Shown here: piece by piece, positions 15,840 to 24,025 of the stretch
Position numbering within the stretch: position 1 is the stretch's first letter
Layout: each line of letters opens with the position of its first letter
Assembly: GCF_009725235.1 (NCBI RefSeq)
Contig: NZ_WJFC01000160.1
Span: 1 to 31,318 of the forward strand
DNA length: 31,318 nt
Reading direction: 5' to 3'
Source: Scytonema sp. UIC 10036
GTDB taxonomy: Bacteria > Cyanobacteriota > Cyanobacteriia > Cyanobacteriales > Nostocaceae
Notes under the pieces: generated by a model
What the model saw: only the letters and a program-made list of their open reading frames with translations
What the model was told of the DNA's origin: nothing
Databases searched by the model: none
Program-made: the position numbers and the translations under genes

Positions 15840-15882
15840 AGTCAGATATTGATAAGTGTGATGTGCTGGAAAACTTGTTTTG

Positions 15883-16212
15883 TTACTTCATATGTCTCAA
15901 CAACTCGTAGGTTGAGTCTTGTTTCGCCCCGCTTTCACGCCCGCGACCCCAGCCCACGTCTCGGCGATAACTTCCTAAAAACCCTTTTTCAGCTAAAATT
16001 TGTTCATTTACTGACTCAAGTGGTTCGACTTGAGGTGCGACATAAAGAGCATCTGTGGGACAATACAACTCACACATGAAACAAGTTTGACAGTCGCTTT
16101 GTCTGGCAATAGTTGGTGGTGCATTTGGTACCATATCAAATACGTTTGTTGGGCAAACGTTGACGCACACATTACACTCAATACACCTTGATTCGCTGAT
16201 TAACTCTATCAT
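15883..16212 (-). CDS. Two-[4Fe-4S] ferredoxin, AprB-like partner of the flavoprotein
   Basis: The 109-residue protein has two C-x2-C-x2-C-x3-CP motifs: Cys10, 13, 16, 20 and Cys41, 44, 47, 51. It should therefore carry two [4Fe-4S] clusters in a bacterial-ferredoxin fold. The C-terminal 45 residues (SVNEQILAEKGFLGSYRRDVGWGRGRE and on) form a tail like that of the AprB-type subunits, which contacts the flavoprotein. A good ribosome-binding site AAGGAGTG precedes the ATG. It lies 38 bases after the flavoprotein stop and 43 before the binding-protein start, so an operon is likely. The role inferred is electron transfer to or from the FAD subunit. Confidence 0.88.
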   Translation of the reverse strand: MIELISESRCIECNVCVNVCPTNVFDMVPNAPPTIARQSDCQTCFMCELYCPTDALYVAPQVEPLESVNEQILAEKGFLGSYRRDVGWGRGRESGAKQDSTYELLRHMK

Positions 16213-16223
16213 GCTCTCACTCC

Positions 16224-16312
16224 TTAGGGGTTAGGGGTCGGGGTTAGGGGTTAGGGATTGGAGTTAGAAATGATTTTCTGTTCCTCGTCCCTAGCCCTAA
16301 TCCTAGCCCCTA
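16224..16312. repeat. GGGGTTAGGG/GGGGCTAGG heptamer repeats at the end of the flavoprotein gene
   Basis: Tandem TTAGGGG units occupy 16224-16260 between the flavoprotein and ferredoxin genes. A reverse-oriented CCCTAGCCCTAATCCTAGCC block (about 16290-16310) lies within the flavoprotein frame and encodes its tail (VGARIRARDEE). The flavoprotein stop codon itself lies in the first block. Confidence 0.7.
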
Positions 16313-17879
16313 CTTTGACCCAAACTTTATCTAAACCTCCACTCACTAAATAACGCTGTTGATTGGCGTCTTGTTGTGGATAGTCTAGATGTTTGTGCAT
16401 TCCACGAGTTTCTTTCCTCGCTAGAGCACTGTTATACATCCACCTTGCTGTTGCTACCATCGATGCTGCTTCTCTTGCTCGCACGAGATTGCGATCGTCT
16501 ACTGCAAGGTTAGTGCGGATTTCTTTCCAAAGGTGATCTAAGTTCTGTAGGGATTCTGTCAAGCCTTTTTCAGTACGGAAATAATTGCGATCGTATGGGA
16601 AGACTTCGGCTTGAGTTGCCCGAATTGCTTCTTCTACCTTCAAAGTACCTTTACTTGTGGGATTGAATGCAGTTTCGCCTATTGCTTCCGTATGGCGAAC
16701 TTGTGCTTTGTCTCCGAGTTGTTTGGCGTAGGATGCAGCAGACTGTCCCGCCCAATAACCAGAAGATAATGCCCAGGCTGCATTATGGCTACCGCCTCCT
16801 GTGAATCCACCACAAACTAATTCTCTTGTGGCAGCGTCTCCAGCAGCGTATAATCCGGGAACGGATGTGGCACAGGTGTTATCTGTAATCCTAATTCCAC
16901 CAGTACCTCGCACAGTTCCTTCTAAACGCAGTGTGACGGGAAAGTGTTGGGTAAATGGATCGATACCCGCACGATCAAAAGGTAAGAAGAAGTTGGGTTG
17001 TGCTTTCCGCATAGCTACCCTCATATCTTCTTCTGCTTTGTCCAATATAGCGTAAACTGGCTGGTTCAGTAGGGTTTGGGCAATAACAGACCGTCCTCGC
17101 TGCGATCCCGCACCCGGAATTGGTGTGCCGTCTTCGTAAGTAAATGTTGCCCAGTTGTAAAATAGAGTTTTGGTGACGGAAGAAAAGGCGGGTGCGATCG
17201 CGTAGGCATTAGAAAACTCCATACCTGACATATGAGCACCCGCTTCGGCTGCCATGAGGTAGCCGTCCCCTGTCAAGACATTACAACCGAGTGCTTTACT
17301 TAAAAAAGCACAGCCTCCAGTTCCAATGATGACTGCTGCAGCCCGAACCATCCATGTTTTCCCTGTCTGACGATGGACTCCGGTTGCTCCTGCAACTGTA
17401 CCCTCAGAATCTACAAGCAGTTGCAAAGCTGGGCTGTGGTCTAAAATTGTCACTCCTGCCCGTTTGACTTGCTTTCGCATGAGTCGCATATACTCCGGAC
17501 CCTGCAAAGAACGGCGGTAGGGTTTGCCTTCATCATCCGTAGGAAAGGGATAACCCCAGTCTGCAAGCAAGTTAACGTTGGCATAGGTTTGGTCAAGAAC
17601 CCGCTTCATCCAATCGCGATTTGATAAATACCCACCCAAAGCTTCACGAGATGCCATTGCTGCTTCCCTGGCTTCTGGATCGGGCGGCACATACCACACC
17701 CCATTCCCAGATGCAGCCGCACATCCACTTGTACCGCAATATCCCTTATCTACCAGAACAACATTCGCACCGGAAGTGGCTGCACTCCAAGCAGCCCAAG
17801 TGCCAGCAGGACCGCCTCCTATAACGAGTACATCTGTTTGTATATTTGGGTCAAAATTGCCTGTAGATGAATGCTTCAT
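16251..17879 (-). CDS. FAD-dependent oxidoreductase, AprA/fumarate-reductase flavoprotein family
   Basis: The 542-residue protein has the FAD-binding VLVIGGGPAGTWAAW (residues 18-32) and DKGYCGTSGCAAASGNG. It also has the family's second FAD region, TGGCAFLSKAL then TGDGYLMAAEAGAHMSGMEF, and the C-terminal GLYAAGDAATRELVCGGFTGGGSHNAAWALSSGYWAG. The last helical domain (about 430-520) matches the SdhA/FrdA/AprA C-terminus. The succinate dehydrogenase HGANRLGGNSL signature is altered to GFTGGGSHNAAWAL, so a dicarboxylate substrate is unlikely. Together with the dicluster ferredoxin it resembles the AprAB layout, but this is no basis for APS reductase activity. The last 20 residues look repeat-encoded. 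The ATG at 17879 follows AGGAAAA. It heads the three-gene minus-strand unit. Confidence 0.85.
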   Translation of the reverse strand: MKHSSTGNFDPNIQTDVLVIGGGPAGTWAAWSAATSGANVVLVDKGYCGTSGCAAASGNGVWYVPPDPEAREAAMASREALGGYLSNRDWMKRVLDQTYANVNLLADWGYPFPTDDEGKPYRRSLQGPEYMRLMRKQVKRAGVTILDHSPALQLLVDSEGTVAGATGVHRQTGKTWMVRAAAVIIGTGGCAFLSKALGCNVLTGDGYLMAAEAGAHMSGMEFSNAYAIAPAFSSVTKTLFYNWATFTYEDGTPIPGAGSQRGRSVIAQTLLNQPVYAILDKAEEDMRVAMRKAQPNFFLPFDRAGIDPFTQHFPVTLRLEGTVRGTGGIRITDNTCATSVPGLYAAGDAATRELVCGGFTGGGSHNAAWALSSGYWAGQSAASYAKQLGDKAQVRHTEAIGETAFNPTSKGTLKVEEAIRATQAEVFPYDRNYFRTEKGLTESLQNLDHLWKEIRTNLAVDDRNLVRAREAASMVATARWMYNSALARKETRGMHKHLDYPQQDANQQRYLVSGGLDKVWVKVGARIRARDEEQKIISNSNP

Positions 17880-18288
17880 AAGAAGAATTTTCCTGATGAT
17901 TGTTTGCTAGTAGCCCGCCACATTTCACCTCGTTCCCAGGCGGAGCCTGGGAATGCCTTAAGCAGAGGCTCCGCCTGGGAATGCCTTAAGCAGAGGCTCC
18001 GCCTTCTGTTCTCTACCTAGAGTGCGAGGCTCTGCCTCGCAGTATGCGTTCCCAGCCAGAGACTGGGAACGAGGGACGAGAGAACGAAAGAGGAATCAAA
18101 GGATAAAAACCAGCAGCTTTCTAGCAAAAGCTGCCGATCGAGTTCGCATTGGCATCTATTTAAAATACGGTTATTCGGTAAAGTTACCGCTATAGCCTAA
18201 TAGGAGAGTGTTGCATACTTTTATGAGAAAAGCAAGGAGCCTAAGAAAAAAGATCTGCCCCCTACCCCCTACCCCCTACCCTCTTGCA
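17880..18288. other. Intergenic region rich in repeats, upstream of the flavoprotein unit
   Basis: About 48 bases separate the flavoprotein ATG from the repeat at 17928-18074; the promoter is probably beyond or within that repeat. A possible small hairpin CAGCAGCTTTCTAGCAAAAGCTGC is at 18112-18135. At 18258-18280 three tandem CCCCCTA units (STRR type) lie next to the aldo/keto reductase stop. No gene is seen. Confidence 0.5.
17928..18074. repeat. CGTTCCCAGG-family repeat, compound copy
   Basis: The element starts CCTCGTTCCCAGGCGGAGCC and ends with CTGGGAACGAGG as its outer inverse. Inside, the unit GGAATGCCTTAAGCAGAGGC is present twice in tandem, followed by GCGAGGCTCTGCCTCGC. It is the largest of the three copies of this family in the window. 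Confidence 0.8.
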
Positions 18289-19329
18289 TTATGGAGCTGG
18301 ATTGGGATAACGAGTGTGAACGGCGTTCAATTCTGCCAGTATCTCTTTGTCAAGAGTCACATTGACGCTATCTATGTTTTCTTGAAGTTGTTCTAGAGTT
18401 GTTGCACCAACGATCGCACTGGTGACAAACCAACGGCTAATGACAAAGGCTATGGCTAATTGTGAGGGCTTGAGATTGTGACTGCGGGCAATTTCGACAT
18501 AAGCTGCAACAGCTTCTCTTACATTAGGCTTGAGATAGCGCTGTCCAAAGTTTTCAAAAAGAGTCAGCCTTGTATTCTCTGGTCTATTGCCTTCTACGTA
18601 TTTGCCTGATAGTAAACCAAATCCTAAAGGGCTGTACGCTAGCAAACCAATGTTTTCGTAACGGCAAGCTTCTGCTAAAGCGGAATCAAAGACCCGATTC
18701 AGCAAATTATAAGCGTTTTGAATGGCAACAACTTTGGGCAATTTCAATTGGTTGGCAATTTGACTAAACTGAGTCACACCCCAAGGAGTTTCATTACTCA
18801 AGCCCAGGTATCGAATTTTTCCCTCCTTGATGATATCAGCAAAAGCCGCAAGCTGTTCCGCGATGGGTACTGTTTCACGCTCAAAATTTGGGTTGTACTC
18901 TGTGTGCCCAAAGGTAGGAACATAGCGATCGGGCCAGTGGATTTGGTACAAATCGATGTAATCTGTTTTTAAGCGCTTTAGGCTGTCATCTACTGCTTGC
19001 TTGATATTATCGCGTTTTATGTTTGTCGATCCTCCCCTCACCCAGGTTATAGGACGACCTGGTCCAGCTATTTTTGTAGCAATAATCAGTTTATCCCGTT
19101 GTTGCTTTTTTAGCCATTCTCCTATAAAAGCTTCGGTTCGCCCTTGCGTTTCAGCACGAGGTGGTACCGGATACATTTCCGCAGTGTCAATAAAGTTGAT
19201 TCCTTGGCTGACAGCATAATCTAGCTGTAGATGTGCGTCTTCAATGGTATTTTGTTGACCGTAGGTCATAGTTCCAAGACAAATTTCGGAAACCTTGAGG
19301 TCGCTCTCACCTAGTTGATTGTACTTCAT
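18289..19329 (-). CDS. Aldo/keto reductase, Tas-like
   Basis: The 346-residue protein is a complete AKR barrel. The catalytic tetrad is Asp48 and Tyr53 in FIDTAEMYP, Lys86 in IIATKIAG, and His131 in YQIHWPD. NADPH binding is supported by YSPLGFGLLSGKY and SAIVGATTLEQLQENI near the end. The loop NPNFERETVPIAEQL and the LGLSNETPWGV segment match the Tas subgroup, whose physiological substrate is unknown. The ATG at 19329 (MKYNQLG) is preferred over a TTG two codons upstream. It is the upstream neighbour of the flavoprotein unit on the same strand, but 409 repeat-filled bases separate them. A role in the same pathway is only suggested by position. Confidence 0.88.
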   Translation of the reverse strand: MKYNQLGESDLKVSEICLGTMTYGQQNTIEDAHLQLDYAVSQGINFIDTAEMYPVPPRAETQGRTEAFIGEWLKKQQRDKLIIATKIAGPGRPITWVRGGSTNIKRDNIKQAVDDSLKRLKTDYIDLYQIHWPDRYVPTFGHTEYNPNFERETVPIAEQLAAFADIIKEGKIRYLGLSNETPWGVTQFSQIANQLKLPKVVAIQNAYNLLNRVFDSALAEACRYENIGLLAYSPLGFGLLSGKYVEGNRPENTRLTLFENFGQRYLKPNVREAVAAYVEIARSHNLKPSQLAIAFVISRWFVTSAIVGATTLEQLQENIDSVNVTLDKEILAELNAVHTRYPNPAP

Positions 19330-19901
19330 ATGCAAGAGAAAGTTTTTTCCCGATAGTTTTCTTATCTAAGACACAAAAATACTACACCTTTACAAAAGAT
19401 ACTGTAAATTTACCAAAATACGTGTGTTTTCCTGAAAACGATGGAATCTTATCAGATTTAACTTCAACAAGCAACTTAAGTTTTCAAAAAGTAACTTCTA
19501 GGAGATTGTAGCTAAAAATACCTAATAAATACAGTTTTTATGAAATACTCCTATCTAGTAGAATCAAACATCATAATTTTGACAGAATTGCCGTATTTTT
19601 ATTGAAAATCAAGTTTTTTAGGCTAATAGCACATACTTTTTGCCTGCACTAGTTTTACGAATTTTGAATTATTGACTTGACAAAAAAAGGATTAAATATG
19701 AAGGATAAAGAATGAACGAGCAACTGATTTAGGACTCCTATTTGATTTTTGAAATATCAGTAGATAGGGCTAAAGCCCACCAATGACCTTGTGTGTACGG
19801 CATAGCCCTACCTACGTGTTTACAAATCAAATAAGATTTCTATAGATAAATATAATTACCAGCGAAGCGATTTATTGATGGATTTAGTTCCTGTTTTAGT
19901 G
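19330..19901. other. Divergent intergenic region between AKR and porin genes
   Basis: This is AT-rich DNA with an inverted repeat, GTAGATAGGGCT (19760-19771) against AGCCCTACCTAC (19804-19815). It is nested inside CTATTTGATTT (about 19738) and AAATCAAATA (about 19824). The loop contains CTTGTGTGTAC, the same word as the ends of the element at 14530-14724. Promoters for both flanking genes must lie here; none is assigned. No open frame is convincing. Confidence 0.5.
19760..19815. repeat. Small inverted-repeat element (TAGGGCT/AGCCCTA)
   Basis: Arms GTAGATAGGGCT and AGCCCTACCTAC match at 10 of 12 positions, with an inner AAAGCCCACCAATG segment and the GTGTGTACGG word. It is of MITE-like size and located 62 bases before the first possible start of the porin gene. 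Confidence 0.6.
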
Positions 19902-21659
19902 ATGAACAAAATTGTTTGGAATCTACTGCTAGCTACTCCAGTTATTTTAAGTATCTTTTTAGCAACTGATACAAAAACTGTTGCCCAATCAACAGAAACA
20001 ACGGCACAAACAACAAAAGTTGAAGAACGACTGAGTGAACCAGATGTATCGCCAGGTTCTTCTTTGCTCAAACCTAAAGAAAGAGGCTTGTCTAAAACAC
20101 CTTCAGTTTCTGAGTTAGAAAGCGGATCTACATCAACTTTACAACCGCAAACTTCTTCAGCAAAACAGAAAGGAAATTTGCCTCAGACAACATCGGTTTC
20201 GCAGCTTTCAGATGTACAACCAACTGATTGGGCTTTTGTTGCCTTGCAATCTTTGGTTGAGCGTTATGGTTGTATTGTAGGCTATCCAGACAACACGTAT
20301 CGTGGTAATCGCGCTCTTTCTCGTTATGAGTTTGCAGCAGGTCTAAATTCATGCTTGGATCAAATCAATCGACTCATCGCATCCTCTACAGCTGACTTGT
20401 TAACCAAAGAAGATTTAGCTGCTTTAGAAAGATTAACTAAAGAATTTGGTCCAGAAATTTCTGAGTTACGAGGGCGAGTAGACGGTTTGGAACCTCGTAT
20501 TGCTGAGGTAGAAGCCAATCAATTTTCCACAACGACCAAATTGGTGGGTGATGCAGTATTTGTAGTGGCTGATGCCATTGGCCCACGAGCAAATAATACA
20601 GAGCCTGATGATACTGACGATGACTCTAACGCCTTTTTTGGTTACCGCGCCAGACTGGGTCTACAAACTAGTTTTAGTGGTAGAGACCAGTTAACAACAA
20701 GTTTAACGGCATATGGTATTCCTAACATGGGGGCGTCAACAGGAACTCAAATGACCCGTTTTACCTTAGACGGAGGAGCTAACTACCCAGATGGGGACTT
20801 GTATGTTGATGCGTTGTACTATCGTTTCCCTATAGGCAGTAAGGCAACTGCTTGGGTAGGTACTCGGACACTCAATCCACCTGCTTATATGCCGACAGTT
20901 ACAAACTTAACTGGTAGCGCCCTTAACGGTGCATTCTCGCGGTTTGGACAGTTTAACCCCACCGTTTACCGACCTGGCTTTGATGGTGCGGGGGCGGCAT
21001 TTGCTTACCGATTTAACGATCAACTTCAATTTCATGCGAGTTACATAATTGAAGGGTTCCAAGTTAATTTGCCAACTAGAGGACTCAGCGATAGTACATC
21101 CCTTGCCATTGGGCAACTCACCTTTTCTCCAAGTCGCAAGTTAGATGTTGCTTTGACTTATGCTCGCAAATACTATGTTGCTCAATCTGGGTTTAACTTG
21201 ACTGGAGGTACGGGAAGTGCATTCGCCAGAAATCCTTTTCAGCAAAATGCCACAACATCTGATAATTTTGGGCTTCAATTCAACTGGAGAGCCACTCCTG
21301 GCTTTGCTTTGGGTGGTTGGTTTGGTTATACTCGCGCACACCAAGAGACAGGGGGTGATAGTGAAGCAACAATTCTTAATGGTGCTCTCACCCTTGGTTT
21401 TCCAGATTTATTTAAAGAAGGTAACTTAGGAGGATTTGTAATTGGTGTACCACCTAAAGTGACAGACAGTGACTATAGAGTGGCAGGACAGCGAAGAGAA
21501 GATCCAGATACTTCTTTACATATTGAGGCTTTCTATCGCTTCCGCTTGAATAGCAATATCAGTCTGACACCCGTTGTTTATGTAATTACCAAACCAGAAC
21601 ATAATGATGCTAACGATCCTATTTGGGTGGGTGTTCTTCGTACCAGTTTTGCTTTTTAG
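19902..21659 (+). CDS. SLH-domain outer-membrane porin (cyanobacterial OprB/Som type)
   Basis: From the ATG at 19902 the product has 585 residues; an ATG at 19878 would add eight. The signal peptide is MNKIVWNLLLATPVILSIFL with a site near TVAQS. A Ser/Thr-rich linker follows, then one SLH domain (about residues 96-148: SDVQPTDWAFVALQSLVERYG, GYPDNTYRGNRALSRYEFA) that binds peptidoglycan-linked polymer. Next comes a short coiled coil (ELRGRVDGLEPRIAEVEAN). The rest is a beta-barrel of the OprB type with alternating hydrophobic strands ending in Phe (RTSFAF), the expected outer-membrane C-terminus. Such porins pass small solutes and inorganic ions. It precedes the SsuA-like lipoprotein by 96 bases, which suggests a joint uptake role. 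Confidence 0.92.
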   Translation: MNKIVWNLLLATPVILSIFLATDTKTVAQSTETTAQTTKVEERLSEPDVSPGSSLLKPKERGLSKTPSVSELESGSTSTLQPQTSSAKQKGNLPQTTSVSQLSDVQPTDWAFVALQSLVERYGCIVGYPDNTYRGNRALSRYEFAAGLNSCLDQINRLIASSTADLLTKEDLAALERLTKEFGPEISELRGRVDGLEPRIAEVEANQFSTTTKLVGDAVFVVADAIGPRANNTEPDDTDDDSNAFFGYRARLGLQTSFSGRDQLTTSLTAYGIPNMGASTGTQMTRFTLDGGANYPDGDLYVDALYYRFPIGSKATAWVGTRTLNPPAYMPTVTNLTGSALNGAFSRFGQFNPTVYRPGFDGAGAAFAYRFNDQLQFHASYIIEGFQVNLPTRGLSDSTSLAIGQLTFSPSRKLDVALTYARKYYVAQSGFNLTGGTGSAFARNPFQQNATTSDNFGLQFNWRATPGFALGGWFGYTRAHQETGGDSEATILNGALTLGFPDLFKEGNLGGFVIGVPPKVTDSDYRVAGQRREDPDTSLHIEAFYRFRLNSNISLTPVVYVITKPEHNDANDPIWVGVLRTSFAF

Positions 21660-21755
21660 CAAAAGTTTATGGTGGAAATTGGTTTTTTTTCTTAAAATAC
21701 TACGGTAAATCAACCAGTATTAAGTAATTAATGTTTTTTGTAGGAGTAAAGTTGG

Positions 21756-22874
21756 GTGCTTGACCAAATTCTTCAAATTTTACTCAGTCAATGGAAAGCA
21801 TTGACAGAACACCGATTCCAAAAGCTTGACAAAAGCAAGAGACTGTTCTCTATCTTGCCCATGTCAATTTTTGGAGCTTTTATTGCTGGGTTATGTCTGA
21901 GCTTGTTATTTGCTGCATGCTCAGTTAATAATTCTGCTGATACTTCTAACCCTACAGCAACATCCGTTGCTAACAGTGGTTCAACCAAAGCATCAGTCCT
22001 CAGATTTGGCTATCAAAAATCAGCAATATTAATCAAAGCCAAGGGGGTTTTAGAAAAACGCCTGCAACCTGAAGGCGTCTCTGTTGAGTGGATTGAATTT
22101 CCCGCAGGTCCGCAACTTCTAGAAGCCTTAAATGTTGGTAGCATTGATTTTGGTCATACAGGCGAATCACCACCAATTTTTGCCCAAGCCGCAGGTGCAG
22201 CACTAACCTACATTGCGGGAATAGCCGCTAGCCCTCAAGGTTCGGCGATTCTTGTTCCGCAAAATTCTCCCATCAAAACATTAGCAGACCTAAAAGGCAA
22301 AAAAGTCGCTTTTCAAAAAGGTTCTAGCGCTCACTATATGTTGTTGCAACTTCTGGAAAAAGCGAAATTGCAATACAGTGATATTCAGCCCGTATATTTA
22401 CCTCCAGCTGATGCTCGTGCTGCCTTTGTTAAAGGTAGTATAGATGCTTGGTCTATTTGGGACCCCTTTTATGCAGCTGCTGAAAAAAATGCCAATGCTC
22501 GTGTTTTAGTAGATGGTACGAATGTCAACAAACAAGGCGGATATTATTTAGCTAGCCGCAAGTTTGCTGATGAGAACCAAGAAACGATAAAGGCGGTATT
22601 AGAAGAAATTCAAAAATTAGAGGAATGGTCTGATAAAAATCGGAACGCTGTGGCAGAAACTCTTTCACCCGTCTTAGGCATTGATTTAGATACAATGAAA
22701 ACCGCAACTAATCGAAAACGTTTTGGGGTTGTACCCATCACTGACGATCTAATTGCTACACAACAGCAAGTAGCAGATACATTCTACAACTTGAAGTTGA
22801 TCCCAAAGAAAATTGATGTCAAAGAAGCTATGTTAAAACCAGAACAATACGCTTCATTGTCTCCCAAAATATAA
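21756..22874 (+). CDS. SsuA-like aliphatic-sulfonate binding lipoprotein
   Basis: The GTG at 21756 is chosen because AGGAG lies nine bases upstream and because it supplies the basic n-region (KLDKSKR) before the hydrophobic segment. An internal ATG at 21861 is the alternative. A lipobox LFAAC places the lipidated Cys at residue 55. The mature domain reads LRFGYQKSAILIKAKG, EWIEFPAGPQLLEALNVGSIDFGHTGESPPIFAQAAG, LADLKGKKVAFQKGSSAHYML and SIDAWSIWDPFYA. These are typical of SsuA-family sulfonate binders. It differs clearly from the soluble homologue at 14775-15839. It is co-directional with the porin and the nitroreductase. The ABC permease and ATPase are not in the window. Confidence 0.9.
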   Translation: MLDQILQILLSQWKALTEHRFQKLDKSKRLFSILPMSIFGAFIAGLCLSLLFAACSVNNSADTSNPTATSVANSGSTKASVLRFGYQKSAILIKAKGVLEKRLQPEGVSVEWIEFPAGPQLLEALNVGSIDFGHTGESPPIFAQAAGAALTYIAGIAASPQGSAILVPQNSPIKTLADLKGKKVAFQKGSSAHYMLLQLLEKAKLQYSDIQPVYLPPADARAAFVKGSIDAWSIWDPFYAAAEKNANARVLVDGTNVNKQGGYYLASRKFADENQETIKAVLEEIQKLEEWSDKNRNAVAETLSPVLGIDLDTMKTATNRKRFGVVPITDDLIATQQQVADTFYNLKLIPKKIDVKEAMLKPEQYASLSPKI

Positions 22875-22877
22875 TTT

Positions 22878-23063
22878 GGTTAGTGGTTGGTGGTTAGTTG
22901 TTAGTGGTTAGTAGGGTGGGCAATGCCCACCACATAGCACTATAAGCGGGCAAGATGCCTCCACCACAAGAGATTTTTTATTTGGAAACAACCAACCATT
23001 AACAACTAACAACCAACCACTAACCACTAACAACTAACCACCAACCACTAACAACCAACAACT
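22878..23063. repeat. GGTTAGT/AACTAACC tandem repeats forming a 32-base perfect inverted repeat
   Basis: The arm at 22879-22910 is the perfect inverse of 23021-23052 over 32 bases. The arms are built of GGTTAGT, GGTTGGT and GTTAGTT heptamers and their complements and enclose 110 bases. The repeat ends two bases before the nitroreductase ATG, so the leader mRNA is almost entirely repeat, with no Shine-Dalgarno. Confidence 0.9.
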
Positions 23064-23064
23064 C

Positions 23065-23886
23065 ATGACAAATCCAACTGAGTTATTACATCACCGCTAT
23101 GGTGTTGATACCATTAATACAAATATTCTGTGGAACGACACTCTAGCGAATTTGCTTTCTCACCGTTCGATTCGTGCTTATCTTTCCGAGCCTTTACCGC
23201 CCGGTACTCTAGAAACCTTGGTAGCTGCGGCTCAATCTGCCTCTACTTCCTCTAATCTCCAGACGTGGAGTGTAGTGGCTGTAGAAGATGCACAACGCAA
23301 AGAAAAATTGTCACAACTGGCTAACAATCAAGCTCATATCCGGCAGTGTCCTCTATTTCTTGTGTGGCTGGCTGATTTAGCTCGTCTGGCTTACATTGCT
23401 GAGAGTCGCGGTTTGCCTCATGAAGGTTTGGATTATTTAGAAATGTTCCTTATGGCAGCTATAGATGCAGCACTAGCAGCGCAAAATGCAACTGTAGCTG
23501 CTGAATCTCTTGGTTTGGGAACAGTGTATATTGGTGCATTGCGTAATCATCCTGAGGCAGTCGCTGAAGTTCTTAATTTGCCCCCGCACGTCTTTGCTGT
23601 GTTTGGGTTGTGCGTGGGCTATGCCAATCCTGCTCAACCAGCTGCTATTAAACCACGTTTGTCTCAGTCGGCTGTCTTGCATCGGGAAACTTACAAGCTG
23701 GGACAACAAGATGAGGCGATCGCACAGTATAATGATGTCATGAAAGCTTTTTACACCTCGCAACAGATGAGCGTCCCAGGTGACTGGTCGGAGCACTCTG
23801 TGAAGCGAGTTATGTCATCTGCGTCTTTATCAGGACGCGATCGCTTGCGTGAAGCTTTAAAAACTTTAGGCTTTGAGCTGCGATAA
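23065..23886 (+). CDS. NADPH-dependent FMN nitroreductase family oxidoreductase
   Basis: The 273-residue protein belongs to the NfsA/FRP type of nitroreductases. It has HRSIRAYLSEPLPPGTLETLVAAAQSASTSSNLQTWSVV (FMN-phosphate binding residues R-S-x-R and the S-S-N-x-Q loop). It also has AALAAQNATVAAESLGLGTVYIGALRN and the FAVFGLCVGYANPAQPAAIKPRL motif that marks this subgroup. Members reduce flavins, quinones or nitro compounds with NADPH and can supply reduced FMN to monooxygenases. That is of interest beside sulfonate-binding proteins, although no SsuD-like monooxygenase is present here. It follows the lipoprotein gene by 190 bases of repeat. The start ATG is well supported by family alignment but lacks a ribosome-binding site. 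Confidence 0.9.
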   Translation: MTNPTELLHHRYGVDTINTNILWNDTLANLLSHRSIRAYLSEPLPPGTLETLVAAAQSASTSSNLQTWSVVAVEDAQRKEKLSQLANNQAHIRQCPLFLVWLADLARLAYIAESRGLPHEGLDYLEMFLMAAIDAALAAQNATVAAESLGLGTVYIGALRNHPEAVAEVLNLPPHVFAVFGLCVGYANPAQPAAIKPRLSQSAVLHRETYKLGQQDEAIAQYNDVMKAFYTSQQMSVPGDWSEHSVKRVMSSASLSGRDRLREALKTLGFELR

Positions 23887-23904
23887 CAGTAGAGAATAGT
23901 TATT

Positions 23905-24016
23905 GGTCAGTGGTTAGTGGTTGGTGGTTGGTGGTTAGTAGTTGGTGTGAAAAATTACAACTAAAAACTAAAAACTAGCAACTAACAACTAACAACTAAC
24001 AACTAACAACTAACTA
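23905..24016. repeat. GGTTGGT/AACAACT tandem repeats before the SDR gene
   Basis: Left units (GGTTAGTGGTTGGTGGTTGG, 23912-23945) face a right array of five AACAACT/AACTAAC units (23978-24016). The pairing is imperfect. It is the same family as at 22878-23063, so the nitroreductase gene is bracketed by the repeat. The right array ends about ten bases before the SDR start. Confidence 0.85.
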
Positions 24017-24025
24017 TACATACAA

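Noticed and set aside
16251..17879. Naming the flavoprotein and ferredoxin as APS reductase aprA/aprB
   Set aside because: The similarity is to the fold and layout only. Cyanobacteria use assimilatory sulfate reduction, no dissimilatory genes are near, and the family is broad.
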